From a bacterium (GTDB taxonomy: Bacteria; Vulcanimicrobiota; Vulcanimicrobiia; Vulcanimicrobiales; SCRA01): DNA of 64,000 nucleotides. Under the pieces are notes generated by a model. It made no database searches. It had not been told where the DNA came from and worked only from the letters and a program-made list of their open reading frames with translations. A program made the position numbers and the translations under genes. Positions 17,365-25,855 of this stretch are shown here, piece after piece (within the stretch, counting starts at the first letter, position 1; each line of letters starts with the position of its first letter). Location: the NCBI GenBank assembly GCA_004297985.1, contig SCRA01000004.1, positions 1 to 64,000 on the forward strand. The letters run 5' to 3'.

Positions 17365-17546
17365 GTACTCGATACAGTAGTAGTGTCAGACCAAACGAAT
17401 GCGCTCGCGGGGTGCAGCCCGCTTTCGGGAGTCACGAAGAGTCGATCTTTCGCCGAAGCCTCGCCTCTACTCGCGTGGAACTGTGTCGGAAACGGTCCCT
17501 GGGTTGTTAGCGGCCAGCGAATGGCGCAAGACGCCCCTTCCGCCTA

Positions 17547-18848
17547 TTAGGCTCCGCCGCCGCACGCGGGATAAAGGGTCGCCGTCACTGTGATATAGAC
17601 TTGCGTGCTACCGGGAAGACTCCTCGCTTGATCAACCAATGTATTCCACGAATTGGTATCGGTAACTACGCCAGGCGGGGTGAGATTGCCCGGGCTGAAG
17701 GCACTCTGAAACGGCGGTCCGAGCACGATGATGGGCGAAAAGCTGAAACCTGCATCAGAGGACGCGCTACCTTCGGAGGGTATTTGCGAAGCGAGTATGG
17801 GTCTGGTTTGGTGCGTTGCGATCATAGTAACGCATGAACCGCCCGTGTTGGTATTAGCTACGGCCGTGAGAGAGAGATTCGCAGGGGAAGGCGTCGTGCT
17901 CGGCAACGGGGGGTCGACTTTCACCCATTCCGTCCCTGCCTGTCCGCCGTCCCCCTTAATAGCGAACGAGCAAGTTACGGCGCTTGTATTTTTCATGCTC
18001 GCGTTCGGCGTCACCGTAACGATCAGCGAGCCGTTCGGTCCGGGGGTTGTCGCCGTCACCGTTGCCGCCACCGTGCCCGCGGCCACACCCTGACCCGTTC
18101 CCACGATGCACTGGGGCGAGACCGTGAAGCTCCCGCGGTACCACTGCTGCGAGATCGTGAACGTCTGCGCGGGCGCCGTGGGGGAGGCGAACGTGAGCGG
18201 CGGACCCGCAATCAGCGGACTTGGCGGCGGCGTGAAGGTTCCCACGACCACCGTGAAGCCGCTGGGGGAGACGCCGGGAAGCAGGTCGCTGGTAACATCG
18301 TCGTCGCCGGTGACCAGATGCAGCTCGGTCACGCGGTTCCCGCCGTCGACGCCGGGATATCCGAGGTTCTCGGTCACCGGTACGTTCGCATGCGCTTGGA
18401 AGATCGGCTCGCTGAAAGCGTTGACCGCCATCGGCGCGGCGGTGAACGACGAGACGTTTGGAAGGGGATCGCCGGAGCGGGCCGCCGTCGCGCCCGGCGC
18501 CGCGTAGGTGTAACGCTGCAGCGTATGCGCGGCGGCGTCGTAGCGGTAGGTCCAGAAGAAGGGCGTTCCGTGGCCGTCGCGGGTGAAGAAGTCGACTTCA
18601 TGGCCGTCGCCGTTCGCGGCGCCCAGCACGTCGCTCGGGGGCACGAAGACCGCCAGCGCCGAGGCAGCCTCGGCGTCCCAGCGCTCGTCGAGGTCCTCGG
18701 CCATCGCGTACGCGTGCCGGTGGAGCGCGAACGATGCGGCTGCGGCGAGCGTGTGGTACAGCAGGAGCACCAGCCCCGCAGCGACGGCCGCCATGATGCC
18801 GGCCGCGATCAGCACCTCGAGCAGCGTGAAGCCAGCCGTCCGCCTCAT
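17547..18848 (-). CDS. type IV pilin-like (class III signal peptide) surface protein
   Basis: 433 residues. The short basic leader MRRTAG is followed by FTLLEVLIA, a textbook prepilin processing site (Gly -1, Phe +1, Glu +5), and a ~22-residue hydrophobic helix, so it should be cleaved by PilD-type peptidase. The remaining 400 residues are far longer than a normal pilin, with Pro/Ser/Thr-rich linkers and a likely beta-rich domain with scattered cysteines (near positions 250-300 and at the C-terminus, PACGGGA). No assembly genes are nearby. Base composition falls toward the 3' end. It may be a pseudopilin or surface adhesin. Confidence 0.7.
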   Translation of the reverse strand: MRRTAGFTLLEVLIAAGIMAAVAAGLVLLLYHTLAAAASFALHRHAYAMAEDLDERWDAEAASALAVFVPPSDVLGAANGDGHEVDFFTRDGHGTPFFWTYRYDAAAHTLQRYTYAAPGATAARSGDPLPNVSSFTAAPMAVNAFSEPIFQAHANVPVTENLGYPGVDGGNRVTELHLVTGDDDVTSDLLPGVSPSGFTVVVGTFTPPPSPLIAGPPLTFASPTAPAQTFTISQQWYRGSFTVSPQCIVGTGQGVAAGTVAATVTATTPGPNGSLIVTVTPNASMKNTSAVTCSFAIKGDGGQAGTEWVKVDPPLPSTTPSPANLSLTAVANTNTGGSCVTMIATHQTRPILASQIPSEGSASSDAGFSFSPIIVLGPPFQSAFSPGNLTPPGVVTDTNSWNTLVDQARSLPGSTQVYITVTATLYPACGGGA

Positions 18849-18916
18849 AGCCAGCCAATGCCCCGCGCCCGCGCTACGGCGACACGCTCGCTGGTGGTTT
18901 CGCCCAGTGAACGGTG

Positions 18917-18945
18917 TTGACGCCACCTAGGGGCGGCGATACTAT
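18917..18945 (+). promoter_or_regulatory. sigma70-type promoter of the aromatic degradation operon
   Basis: TTGACG (18917-18922) and TACTAT (18940-18945) are separated by exactly 17 bases, a near-consensus promoter. Transcription should begin near 18952. The promoter overlaps ATG 18944, which argues against that ATG as the start of the first gene. Confidence 0.6.
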
Positions 18946-18975
18946 GACGTTGTTCCCACGGCCCGAGGCAAATCC

Positions 18976-18990
18976 GTCGGACGATCCGAC
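18976..18990. promoter_or_regulatory. inverted repeat, candidate operator
   Basis: GTCGG-acgat-CCGAC, perfect 5-bp arms, lies about 24-38 bases after the predicted transcription start. That is a typical site for repression. The PaaX-family protein encoded at 27754-28614 is the obvious candidate binder, but the motif is short and occurs once here. Confidence 0.4.
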
Positions 18991-18997
18991 CGGTGCC

Positions 18998-19861
18998 GTG
19001 GTTCTTGCACAGAGTAAGGGGGCGTCTACGAATACCATCGTCGTGATCGGCGCCGGCACGATGGGTGCGGGCATTGCCGCGTCCGCATCGGCGGTCGGCT
19101 GCGAAGTCTACCTCGTCGAGCCGGCGGCCGCCGCGCGTGAGCGCGCCGCGGCGGGCCTCACCAAAACGCTCGGGCGTCTTCTTCCCGATGCGGCGACGGC
19201 CGAAGCCGCGTTCGGGCGCATCCATCTCGTCGAGTCCGTCGCAAAGGCAAGCCCCGCAGACCTCTACCTCGAGGCCGTCCCGGAGGTTCTCGACCTCAAG
19301 CGCACGGTCTTCGCGGAGCTAGACCGCGTGGCACCCGCCGACGCGCTGCTCGCAACCAATACCTCGTCGCTAGCGGTAGGCGAGATCGCGCGTCCGACCG
19401 GGCGCGCGCAGAATGTGGTGGGCATTCATTTCTTCAATCCGCCCGCCGTGATGAAGCTGGTGGAGGTGGTGCGCGCCGAGCAGAGCTCCGACGAGAGCGT
19501 GCGCCGTGCCGTCGAGTTCGTCGAACGGCTGGGCAAGACGCCGGTGGTCGTGCGCGACACGCCGGGCTTCGTCGTCAACCGCGTCGCGCGACCCTATTAC
19601 TTAGAGGCGCTGCGCGCCATCGACGCCGGTGCCGCCGACGCCGAGGGCGTGGACGCCGTGCTGGAAGGATTGGGCTTCAAGATGGGCCCCTGCCGTTTGA
19701 TGGATCTCATCGGCCTCGACGTCAATCTCGCTACGACGCGCAGCGTCTACGAGGCGACGCACGTGGAGCGCCTCCGCCCTTCGCCGCTGCAGGAGCGTAT
19801 GGTCGCGGAGGGCCGCCTCGGACGCAAGTCGTCCCGCGGGTTCTACGACTATGGCGCCTAA
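18998..19861 (+). CDS. 3-hydroxyacyl-CoA dehydrogenase, NAD-binding subunit (PaaH N-terminal-like)
   Basis: 287 residues with the Rossmann motif IGAGTMGAGIA (17-27), TNTSSL, and GIHFFNPP followed by the 3HCDH C-terminal helical domain (DTPGFVVNRVARPYY). This enzyme oxidises 3-hydroxyacyl-CoA to 3-oxoacyl-CoA with NAD+. An ATG at 18944 would add 18 residues unlike the family and would lie inside the predicted -10 element, so I place the start at GTG 18998, giving the usual ~285 residues. In PaaH proteins this half is fused to a second 3HCDH domain; here the second half is the next gene, overlapping by 11 bases. Confidence 0.8.
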   Translation: MVLAQSKGASTNTIVVIGAGTMGAGIAASASAVGCEVYLVEPAAAARERAAAGLTKTLGRLLPDAATAEAAFGRIHLVESVAKASPADLYLEAVPEVLDLKRTVFAELDRVAPADALLATNTSSLAVGEIARPTGRAQNVVGIHFFNPPAVMKLVEVVRAEQSSDESVRRAVEFVERLGKTPVVVRDTPGFVVNRVARPYYLEALRAIDAGAADAEGVDAVLEGLGFKMGPCRLMDLIGLDVNLATTRSVYEATHVERLRPSPLQERMVAEGRLGRKSSRGFYDYGA

Positions 19862-20564
19862 GGGACGCGTGGTCGTCTTCGGCCGCGGGCCGGTCGCGGA
19901 CGACATCCTCCACGCCGCGCAGGGCGCGGGTTACCGCGCCATCGTGCTCAAGGACCTCCGCGCCATCGAGCGCGAGGTTCCCGAGGCAACGATCGCCGTG
20001 GAGGCCTGCGTCGCCGATCACTTCCGTAAGCAGGAGGCACTCGAAGCCATCGGCAACGCGCTCCAGCCGCATGCGCTGCTCTTGGCGGACGCCCTTCCCG
20101 CGACCGTCGCCGAGTGCGCCACGTGGACGGGGCAACCGCGCCTGTGCGTGGGCTACGGCGTGGTGGGCCATTTGGCGGATCAGCGCGTGGTGGAGCTGAC
20201 ACGCGGCCCCGCGACCAACGACGAGGCGATGGAGAAGGCACGCGCCTTCTTCGCCGACCTGGGGCGCGAGACGCGCGAAGTTGGCGATCGCCCGGGCCTG
20301 ATCTCCGGACGCACGATCGCGGCGCTGGCGAACGAAGCAGCGTGGGCGGTGACCCACGGCGTGGCCTCCGCCGACGACGTCGATCGCGCCATGCAGCTCG
20401 GCACGAACTATCCGCGCGGGCCGCTGGCGTGGGCCCGAGAGATCGGCGTCGAGCGCATCGTCGCCATCCTCGAGAACATGCGCCGCCACGAGGGCGAGGC
20501 CTACGAGCCTGCGCCCCTACTCTTGGAGATGGCGGGCAAGCGCAAGGAGGCGGTGCCCCGGTGA
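19851..20564 (+). CDS. 3-hydroxyacyl-CoA dehydrogenase-like partner subunit (PaaH C-terminal-like)
   Basis: 237 residues. The C-terminal ~100 residues (DRPGLISGRTIAALANEA, then GTNYPRGPLAWA) are a 3HCDH C-terminal domain. The N-terminal ~130 residues look like a worn Rossmann fold in which the dinucleotide loop reads FGRGPVADD instead of GxGxxG, so independent NAD binding is doubtful. Together with the upstream gene it reproduces the domain order of PaaH-type dehydrogenases (~500 residues) split in two. ATG 19851 overlaps the upstream gene and the TGA overlaps the thiolase GTG, consistent with stoichiometric expression. Probably a structural partner in the dehydrogenase. Confidence 0.72.
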   Translation: MAPKGRVVVFGRGPVADDILHAAQGAGYRAIVLKDLRAIEREVPEATIAVEACVADHFRKQEALEAIGNALQPHALLLADALPATVAECATWTGQPRLCVGYGVVGHLADQRVVELTRGPATNDEAMEKARAFFADLGRETREVGDRPGLISGRTIAALANEAAWAVTHGVASADDVDRAMQLGTNYPRGPLAWAREIGVERIVAILENMRRHEGEAYEPAPLLLEMAGKRKEAVPR

Positions 20565-21763
20565 GCATTATCAAGGACGCGGTCATCGTCGACGGGCTGC
20601 GTACGCCGATCGGCCGCTACGGCGGAGCGCTCGCCGCCGTGCGCCCCGACGACCTCGCCGCCCGCGCCATTGCCGCGCTGGTGGAGCGCACGCACCTCGA
20701 CGCCGCCACCGTCGACGACGTCTACTTCGGGGCCGCCAACCAAGCCGGAGAGGATAACCGCAACGTCGCGCGCATGGCCCTGCTGCTCGCCGGTCTGCCC
20801 ATCGAGGTCCCCGGCGCCACCATCAACCGCCTCTGCGGCAGCGGGATGCAGGCACTGAACTCCGCCGCGATGGCCATTCAGACGGGCGTCGCCGCCACCA
20901 TCATCGCCGGCGGCGTCGAGTCGATGTCGCGCGCTCCCTACGTGATGCTCAAGCCGGAGGCGGCCTACGGCCGCGCCCCCGATCTCTACGACACGACGCT
21001 GGGCTGGCGCATGGTTAACCCCGAGATGCCCGAGCGTTGGACGATCTCGCTGGGTCAGACCGCGGAAGTCGTTGCCGAGAAGTACGCCATCTCGCGCGAG
21101 GATCAGGATCACTTCGCCTACGAGAGCCAGCGCAAGGCGAAGGCGGCCCAAGACGCCGGGCGCTTCGATGCGGAGATCGTTCCCGTCACGGTGCGCGTGC
21201 GCAAGGGGGAGAGCGTCGTCGAGCGTGACGAGCACCCGCGTCCGGAGACCACGCTCGAGTCACTGGCCAAGCTCAAGCCGGTCTTCAAGGCGGGCGGTAC
21301 GGTAACCGCCGGCAACTCGTCGGGCATCAACGACGGCGCCTGCGCCCTCTTGCTGATGGAAGGGGAGCGCGCGCGCGCCGCCGGACTTCGTCCGCTTGGC
21401 CGCTACGTGGCCGGTGCGGCCGCCGGCGTCGATCCCTCCGAGATGGGCATGGGCGTGGTGCCCGCGACGCGCAAAGCGCTCGCGCTGGCGGGGCTCACCG
21501 TCGACGACGTCGATCTCTTCGAGATCAACGAGGCCTTTGCGTCGCAGTCGGTGGCCAGCGTGCGCCAACTGGGTATCGATCCAGGGAAGGTCAACGTCAA
21601 CGGCGGCGCGATCGCGCTCGGCCATCCGTTGGGCTGCAGCGGGGCGCGCCTGGCGGCGACGTTGCTGCACGAGATGACACGGCGCAAGGTGCGCTACGGC
21701 TTGGCCGCGATGTGTATCGGCGTCGGCCAAGGCATCGCTACCGTCTTCGAGAGAGAATCCTGA
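20561..21763 (+). CDS. acetyl-CoA acyltransferase, beta-ketoadipyl-CoA thiolase-like (PaaJ/PcaF type)
   Basis: 400 residues with catalytic Cys92 (NRLCGSGM), His355 (ALGHPLG) and Cys385 (CIGVGQG), all intact. The stretch [18 protein letters not shown] is typical of beta-ketoadipyl-CoA thiolases, which release acetyl-CoA and succinyl-CoA at the end of phenylacetate and protocatechuate pathways. The GTG start overlaps the preceding stop, with AAGGAGG ten bases upstream. In this operon it would carry out the last step. A general acetyl-CoA acetyltransferase role is the alternative. Confidence 0.87.
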   Translation: MSIIKDAVIVDGLRTPIGRYGGALAAVRPDDLAARAIAALVERTHLDAATVDDVYFGAANQAGEDNRNVARMALLLAGLPIEVPGATINRLCGSGMQALNSAAMAIQTGVAATIIAGGVESMSRAPYVMLKPEAAYGRAPDLYDTTLGWRMVNPEMPERWTISLGQTAEVVAEKYAISREDQDHFAYESQRKAKAAQDAGRFDAEIVPVTVRVRKGESVVERDEHPRPETTLESLAKLKPVFKAGGTVTAGNSSGINDGACALLLMEGERARAAGLRPLGRYVAGAAAGVDPSEMGMGVVPATRKALALAGLTVDDVDLFEINEAFASQSVASVRQLGIDPGKVNVNGGAIALGHPLGCSGARLAATLLHEMTRRKVRYGLAAMCIGVGQGIATVFERES

Positions 21764-21764
21764 T

Positions 21765-23252
21765 ATGACGAGCATGACCACGCTGCGCACGACGCAGCTG
21801 CTGATCGGTGGAGCCTGGGTGGATGCGCAGGACGGCGCCACGTATGCCGACCGCAATCCCGCCACGGGAGCTCCGCTGGCCAACGTTGCGGCCGCCTCGC
21901 GCTCCGACGTGGAGCGGGCGATCGCGGCGGCGCGCCACGCCTTCGACACGGGAGTCTGGACGAAGATCCCGCCGGCCAAGCGGGCGCGCATCCTCACCAA
22001 GATCGCGCAGTTGCTCGCCGAGCGCGCGAGCGAGATCGCCGAGCTCGAAGTCGCGGACAACGGCAAGCCGATCTGGGTGGCTAAGGGCGAAGTCAACGCG
22101 CTCATCGAGACCTTCGAGTTCTATGCCGGCGCGGTCACGAAGCTTTACGGCCGCACGATCCCCGGCCCCACCTCCGCTTACCTCACCTACACGCTCAAGG
22201 AGCCGGTAGGCGTGGTGGGCGCGATCGTGCCGTGGAACTTCCCGCTGCTGCTGGCAAGCTGGAAAGTCGCGCCGGCGCTGGCCGCGGGCTGCACGATGGT
22301 GCTCAAGCCCGCGCCTTCTACTCCGCTCACCGCGATCGAGCTGGGGAAGATCGCCCTGGAGGCCGGGCTCCCCGAGGGCGTGCTGAACATCGTCACGGGG
22401 CCCAATCCGGAGACGGGGAAGGCGATCGTCCAGAGCCCGCTGGTCGACAAGATCTCGTTCACGGGATCGACGGCTACCGGCGCGTGGATCGCCGCCGAGG
22501 CGGCCAAGAGCATCAAGCGCGTGACGCTGGAGCTGGGCGGGAAGTCGCCTTCGGTGGTCTTCGACGATGCCGACGTGGACGCCGCCGTGGCCGCGGCCCT
22601 CTACGGCATCTTCTATAATGCCGGGCAGACCTGCGAGGCACGCTCGCGCGTGCTCGTTCAGGAGCGCGTCTACGATGCCTTCCTGGAGAAGTTCGCCGCC
22701 AAGGCGGCCAAGCTCGTCGTGGGCAATCCCATGGAGAAGACGACGCACGTCGGTGCGATCACCCTCCCCGAGCAGTTCGCAAAGATCGAGCGCTACGTGG
22801 CGCAGGGCAAGGCGGAGGCGAGGCTGGTCATGGGCGGCGAGCGCGCCTCCGTCGCCGGCTGCGACGGCGGCGACTTCTTCGCGCCAACGGTCTTCGAGGC
22901 TGACCCGCGGGCCACGATCGCGCGGGAGGAGATCTTCGGCCCCGTAGCCGTGGTGACGCGTTTCTCGAGCGACGACGAGGCGGTGGCGCTGGCCAACGAC
23001 TCCGACTACGGTCTGGCCGCCAGCGTCTGGACCAAGGATATCGGGCGTGCGGGGCGCATCGCGGGGCGTATCCGCAGCGGTACCGTGGCGATCAACACGC
23101 CCTTCAGCGTCTTTCCCGGCGTGCCGTTCGGCGGCTACAAACAGTCGGGCTATGGACGCGAGCTGGGCATCGAGGCGCTGGACCTCTACACCGAGACCAA
23201 GGCAATCGTGACGTACGTGGGCGAGAAGGCGGTGGACGTCTTCCGCGTGTAA
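21765..23252 (+). CDS. NAD(P)-dependent aldehyde dehydrogenase
   Basis: 495 residues, full-length ALDH superfamily. Asn159 in PWNFP, general base Glu256 in ELGGK and nucleophile Cys290 in GQTC are present, as are the GSTATG cofactor loop and the C-terminal [13 protein letters not shown]. The sequence is most like the betaine/phenylacetaldehyde dehydrogenase group. In context it could oxidise the open-chain semialdehyde formed after ring cleavage of an epoxidised aromatic CoA ester (the job of BoxD or the PaaZ ALDH domain), or make phenylacetate from phenylacetaldehyde. It begins one base after the thiolase stop. Confidence 0.87.
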   Translation: MTSMTTLRTTQLLIGGAWVDAQDGATYADRNPATGAPLANVAAASRSDVERAIAAARHAFDTGVWTKIPPAKRARILTKIAQLLAERASEIAELEVADNGKPIWVAKGEVNALIETFEFYAGAVTKLYGRTIPGPTSAYLTYTLKEPVGVVGAIVPWNFPLLLASWKVAPALAAGCTMVLKPAPSTPLTAIELGKIALEAGLPEGVLNIVTGPNPETGKAIVQSPLVDKISFTGSTATGAWIAAEAAKSIKRVTLELGGKSPSVVFDDADVDAAVAAALYGIFYNAGQTCEARSRVLVQERVYDAFLEKFAAKAAKLVVGNPMEKTTHVGAITLPEQFAKIERYVAQGKAEARLVMGGERASVAGCDGGDFFAPTVFEADPRATIAREEIFGPVAVVTRFSSDDEAVALANDSDYGLAASVWTKDIGRAGRIAGRIRSGTVAINTPFSVFPGVPFGGYKQSGYGRELGIEALDLYTETKAIVTYVGEKAVDVFRV

Positions 23253-23292
23253 CCACCAGATTTACCGGAGTAGCACCGCAGCGAGGACGACG

Positions 23293-24420
23293 ATGGCGAG
23301 AATTGCGACGTTCGACGACTGGATGGATCTGCTCGGCGAGTGGCAGCACGACATCGGTTTGGACACGACCCTCGTCGACCGCTACCTGCCGAACTACACG
23401 CTGCAAGAGAAGTTCGCCGACCTCCCTAGCGAGGAGATCACCTTCGGCGACTTCGCCGGCGAGCGTAAGTGGGAGCGGCTGACGCAGATCCCCGACCAGC
23501 GCATCCGCGACGCGCTGATGAACATGATCGTCTATCAGGGTGATACCGAGTTCGCCTCCAACGAGCAGCAGCGTTTTCTGGTTCACAATGCTCCTTCGGA
23601 ATACGATCTCGCGGCGCTGGTACGCATCATGATGGAGGAGACGCGCCACGGCTTCCAGATGTGCTACCTGCTGATCAAGCACTTCGGCGAAGACGGCAAG
23701 ATCGAGGCACAGAAGCTGCTGGAGCGGCGCGCCTTCGGCCAGCGCAACCGCTTGCTCAACGCCTTCAACAACGACGTCACCCATTGGCTGGACTTCTTCA
23801 CCTACACCAACTTCATGGACCGCGACGGGAAGTATCAGCTCACCATGCTCTCGCACTCCGCCTTCGCCCCGCTGGCGCGCTCGACGCGCGCCATGCTGCA
23901 AGAGGAGTCGTTCCACATGGGCACCGGCATCACGGGGCTCAAGCGCATCGCGGCGGCGGGCGTCATTCCTATCGCGCTTCAGCAGAAGTACTACAACAAA
24001 TGGATCTCGGGATCGCTCGATCTCTTCGGGACCGACCACAGCTCCAGCGCCAGTTGGGCTTACGCCTACGGCATCAAAGGGCGGCCCGACGAGGACAAGA
24101 CCGATGAGCCGGTGGACCGCGAGCATCTCAACGAACGGGCGCGCGATCAATACTACGACGAAGTGACGCGCACCGTTGAGATGGTCAACCAGGCGTGCAA
24201 GGGCGAAGAGCGGCTCTACGTCCCGGACATCCGCTTCAACCGCGCCATTGGAGATTTCAAAGGGCAGCGCTGGTCGGTGGACGGCCGTCTGCTCTCCGAG
24301 AGCGAGTACGCGGCGCATCTGCGCGAGGTGCTGCCCGGCGAGGAAGACGAACGGCTCTTGACCGCGTACTTCAAGCATCCCGAGTGGATACTCCCCAAGG
24401 GGCGAATCGTTCCCAACTGA
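23293..24420 (+). CDS. BoxB-like diiron aromatic-CoA epoxidase subunit (short form)
   Basis: 375 residues. The segments QGDTEFASNEQQ, EETRHG and EESFHMG line up with the diiron ligand motifs of benzoyl-CoA 2,3-epoxidase BoxB: Glu86, Glu116, His119, Asp176, Glu205 and His208 correspond to BoxB Glu120, Glu150, His153, Asp211, Glu240 and His243. Further shared strings are FTDRDGK-like MDRDGK and SLDLFG. It is about 100 residues shorter than proteobacterial BoxB (~473), lacking the N-terminal part and an internal insert. BoxB needs the BoxA reductase, which is not in the window. The CoA substrate (benzoyl, phenylacetyl or other) is uncertain. Confidence 0.8.
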   Translation: MARIATFDDWMDLLGEWQHDIGLDTTLVDRYLPNYTLQEKFADLPSEEITFGDFAGERKWERLTQIPDQRIRDALMNMIVYQGDTEFASNEQQRFLVHNAPSEYDLAALVRIMMEETRHGFQMCYLLIKHFGEDGKIEAQKLLERRAFGQRNRLLNAFNNDVTHWLDFFTYTNFMDRDGKYQLTMLSHSAFAPLARSTRAMLQEESFHMGTGITGLKRIAAAGVIPIALQQKYYNKWISGSLDLFGTDHSSSASWAYAYGIKGRPDEDKTDEPVDREHLNERARDQYYDEVTRTVEMVNQACKGEERLYVPDIRFNRAIGDFKGQRWSVDGRLLSESEYAAHLREVLPGEEDERLLTAYFKHPEWILPKGRIVPN

Positions 24421-24452
24421 CTGCCGGCGCACGGCGCAAGGAAAGCAAAGCG

Positions 24453-25304
24453 ATGGCTACCGAGATGCAGGCTCAACAAACACCGTTCGGCCGCGAGAGC
24501 CGCCCGTTCGACGGGAAGCGGGTCATCAACTACGGCACGTTCGGCCATGTGGCCGTCATCGAAATGTGCGACCCGCCGGCCAATACCTATACGCACGAGA
24601 TGATGCGCCAGCTCGACGAAGCCGTGCTCGACGCGCGCTTCGACAACGAGGTGGAGGTCATCGTCATTACCGGGGCTGGTGAGAAGTTCTTCTCGGCCGG
24701 TGCCAACATCGGCATGCTGAACTCGGTGACGCCGGAGTTCAAATACTATTTCTGCCTCCACGCCAACGAGACGCTGAGCCGCCTGGAGCAGACGCCGAAG
24801 CTGGTGGTCGCGGCGCTCAACGGTCATTGCGTCGGCGGCGGGCTCGAGATCGCCATGGCCTGCGACCTGCGCATCGCGCGGAAAGATGCCGGCAAGATCG
24901 GCCTCCCCGAGGTGGCGCTGGGCGTACTCCCCGGCACCGGCGGTACGCAGCGTCTGGCTCGATTGGTGGGTAAGGCGCGTGCCCTCGAGCTGCTCGTCAG
25001 CGGGCGGACGTTCAGCTTCGAGCAGGCGCAGGACTACGGCATCGTCAACGAGATCTACGAAGGAGACGCAGCCTCGTTCCGCGAGCAGATCCTCGATTAC
25101 GCCAAGCAGTTTACTTCGCCCAATAAGGCGCCGATGGCCGTCGGCCACATCAAGCGCGCCGTGCAGAGCGGCGCGGAGCTCACGCTCGAGGCGGGTCTTA
25201 CGCTGGAACGCGAGCTGCAGTCCCTGCTCTTCAAGAGCCAGGACGCCAAGGAAGGCATCGCCGCCTATAACGAGAAACGGCGGGCCAAGTTCACCGGGAA
25301 GTAA
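24453..25304 (+). CDS. enoyl-CoA hydratase/isomerase (crotonase family)
   Basis: 283 residues. Oxyanion-hole residues in SAGANI (around 81-86) and GGG (128-130) and both catalytic glutamates, Glu132 ([11 protein letters not shown]) and Glu153 ([11 protein letters not shown]), are present, so hydratase chemistry is expected. The ~20-residue N-terminal extension and the [21 protein letters not shown] segment distinguish it from housekeeping crotonases. It likely hydrates an unsaturated ring-cleavage product for the upstream dehydrogenase. ATG 24453 has AAGGA ten bases before it. A 32-base gap on each side keeps it in the operon. Confidence 0.85.
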   Translation: MATEMQAQQTPFGRESRPFDGKRVINYGTFGHVAVIEMCDPPANTYTHEMMRQLDEAVLDARFDNEVEVIVITGAGEKFFSAGANIGMLNSVTPEFKYYFCLHANETLSRLEQTPKLVVAALNGHCVGGGLEIAMACDLRIARKDAGKIGLPEVALGVLPGTGGTQRLARLVGKARALELLVSGRTFSFEQAQDYGIVNEIYEGDAASFREQILDYAKQFTSPNKAPMAVGHIKRAVQSGAELTLEAGLTLERELQSLLFKSQDAKEGIAAYNEKRRAKFTGK

Positions 25305-25336
25305 CCGCTCCCTGGGAACGTCTTCGGGAGGACGGC

Positions 25337-25855
25337 ATGGACTTCAACCAGACGGTCCTCGTTGTGTTTCTCGTTGGCTCCGTCTTGATCGTCGCGGCGA
25401 TGATCGGCGTCGCGGCCACCACTCGCGGCGCGCCGCAGCCGCAATCGCAGGTCCAACCGCGCGGCTATGCGCTGAGGGCGCGCTGGTTCTGGGCGCTGGG
25501 GGCTGCCACCGCTCTAGCCTTGCTGATCTCCCTCCCGTTCGTCCCCTACCCCTCGAGCGCCCAGTTGGCGGGAGCGCAGCACGTGAAAGTCACGGCCCAA
25601 CAATACGGCTTCGTGCTGCCGGCGACCATCCCAGCACGGACGCCGATCATCTTCGACGTCACGGCGCTCGACGTCAATCATGGTTTCGGTATCTACGGGC
25701 CCGACAATCGTCTGATCGGTCAAGTGCAGGCGATGCCGGATTACGTCAATCACCTGCCGTTTACGTTCAGCAAACCGGGCCGCTACACGGTGCGATGTCT
25801 GGAGTACTGCGGCGTTGGTCACGCCTACATGCAAGGCGCTTTCGAGGTAAAGTGA
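25337..25855 (+). CDS. heme-copper oxidoreductase subunit II with CuA centre
   Basis: 172 residues. Two membrane helices (about 7-27 and 48-68) anchor a periplasmic cupredoxin domain. All CuA ligands are visible: His115 (DVNHGF), Cys154, Glu156, Cys158, His162 and Met165 in CLEYCGVGHAYM. It should take electrons from cytochrome c or a cupredoxin and pass them to subunit I. At 172 residues it is shorter than classic subunit II and lacks a cytochrome c fusion. ATG 25337 follows GGGAGG. It overlaps subunit I by ATGA. Confidence 0.9.
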   Translation: MDFNQTVLVVFLVGSVLIVAAMIGVAATTRGAPQPQSQVQPRGYALRARWFWALGAATALALLISLPFVPYPSSAQLAGAQHVKVTAQQYGFVLPATIPARTPIIFDVTALDVNHGFGIYGPDNRLIGQVQAMPDYVNHLPFTFSKPGRYTVRCLEYCGVGHAYMQGAFEVK

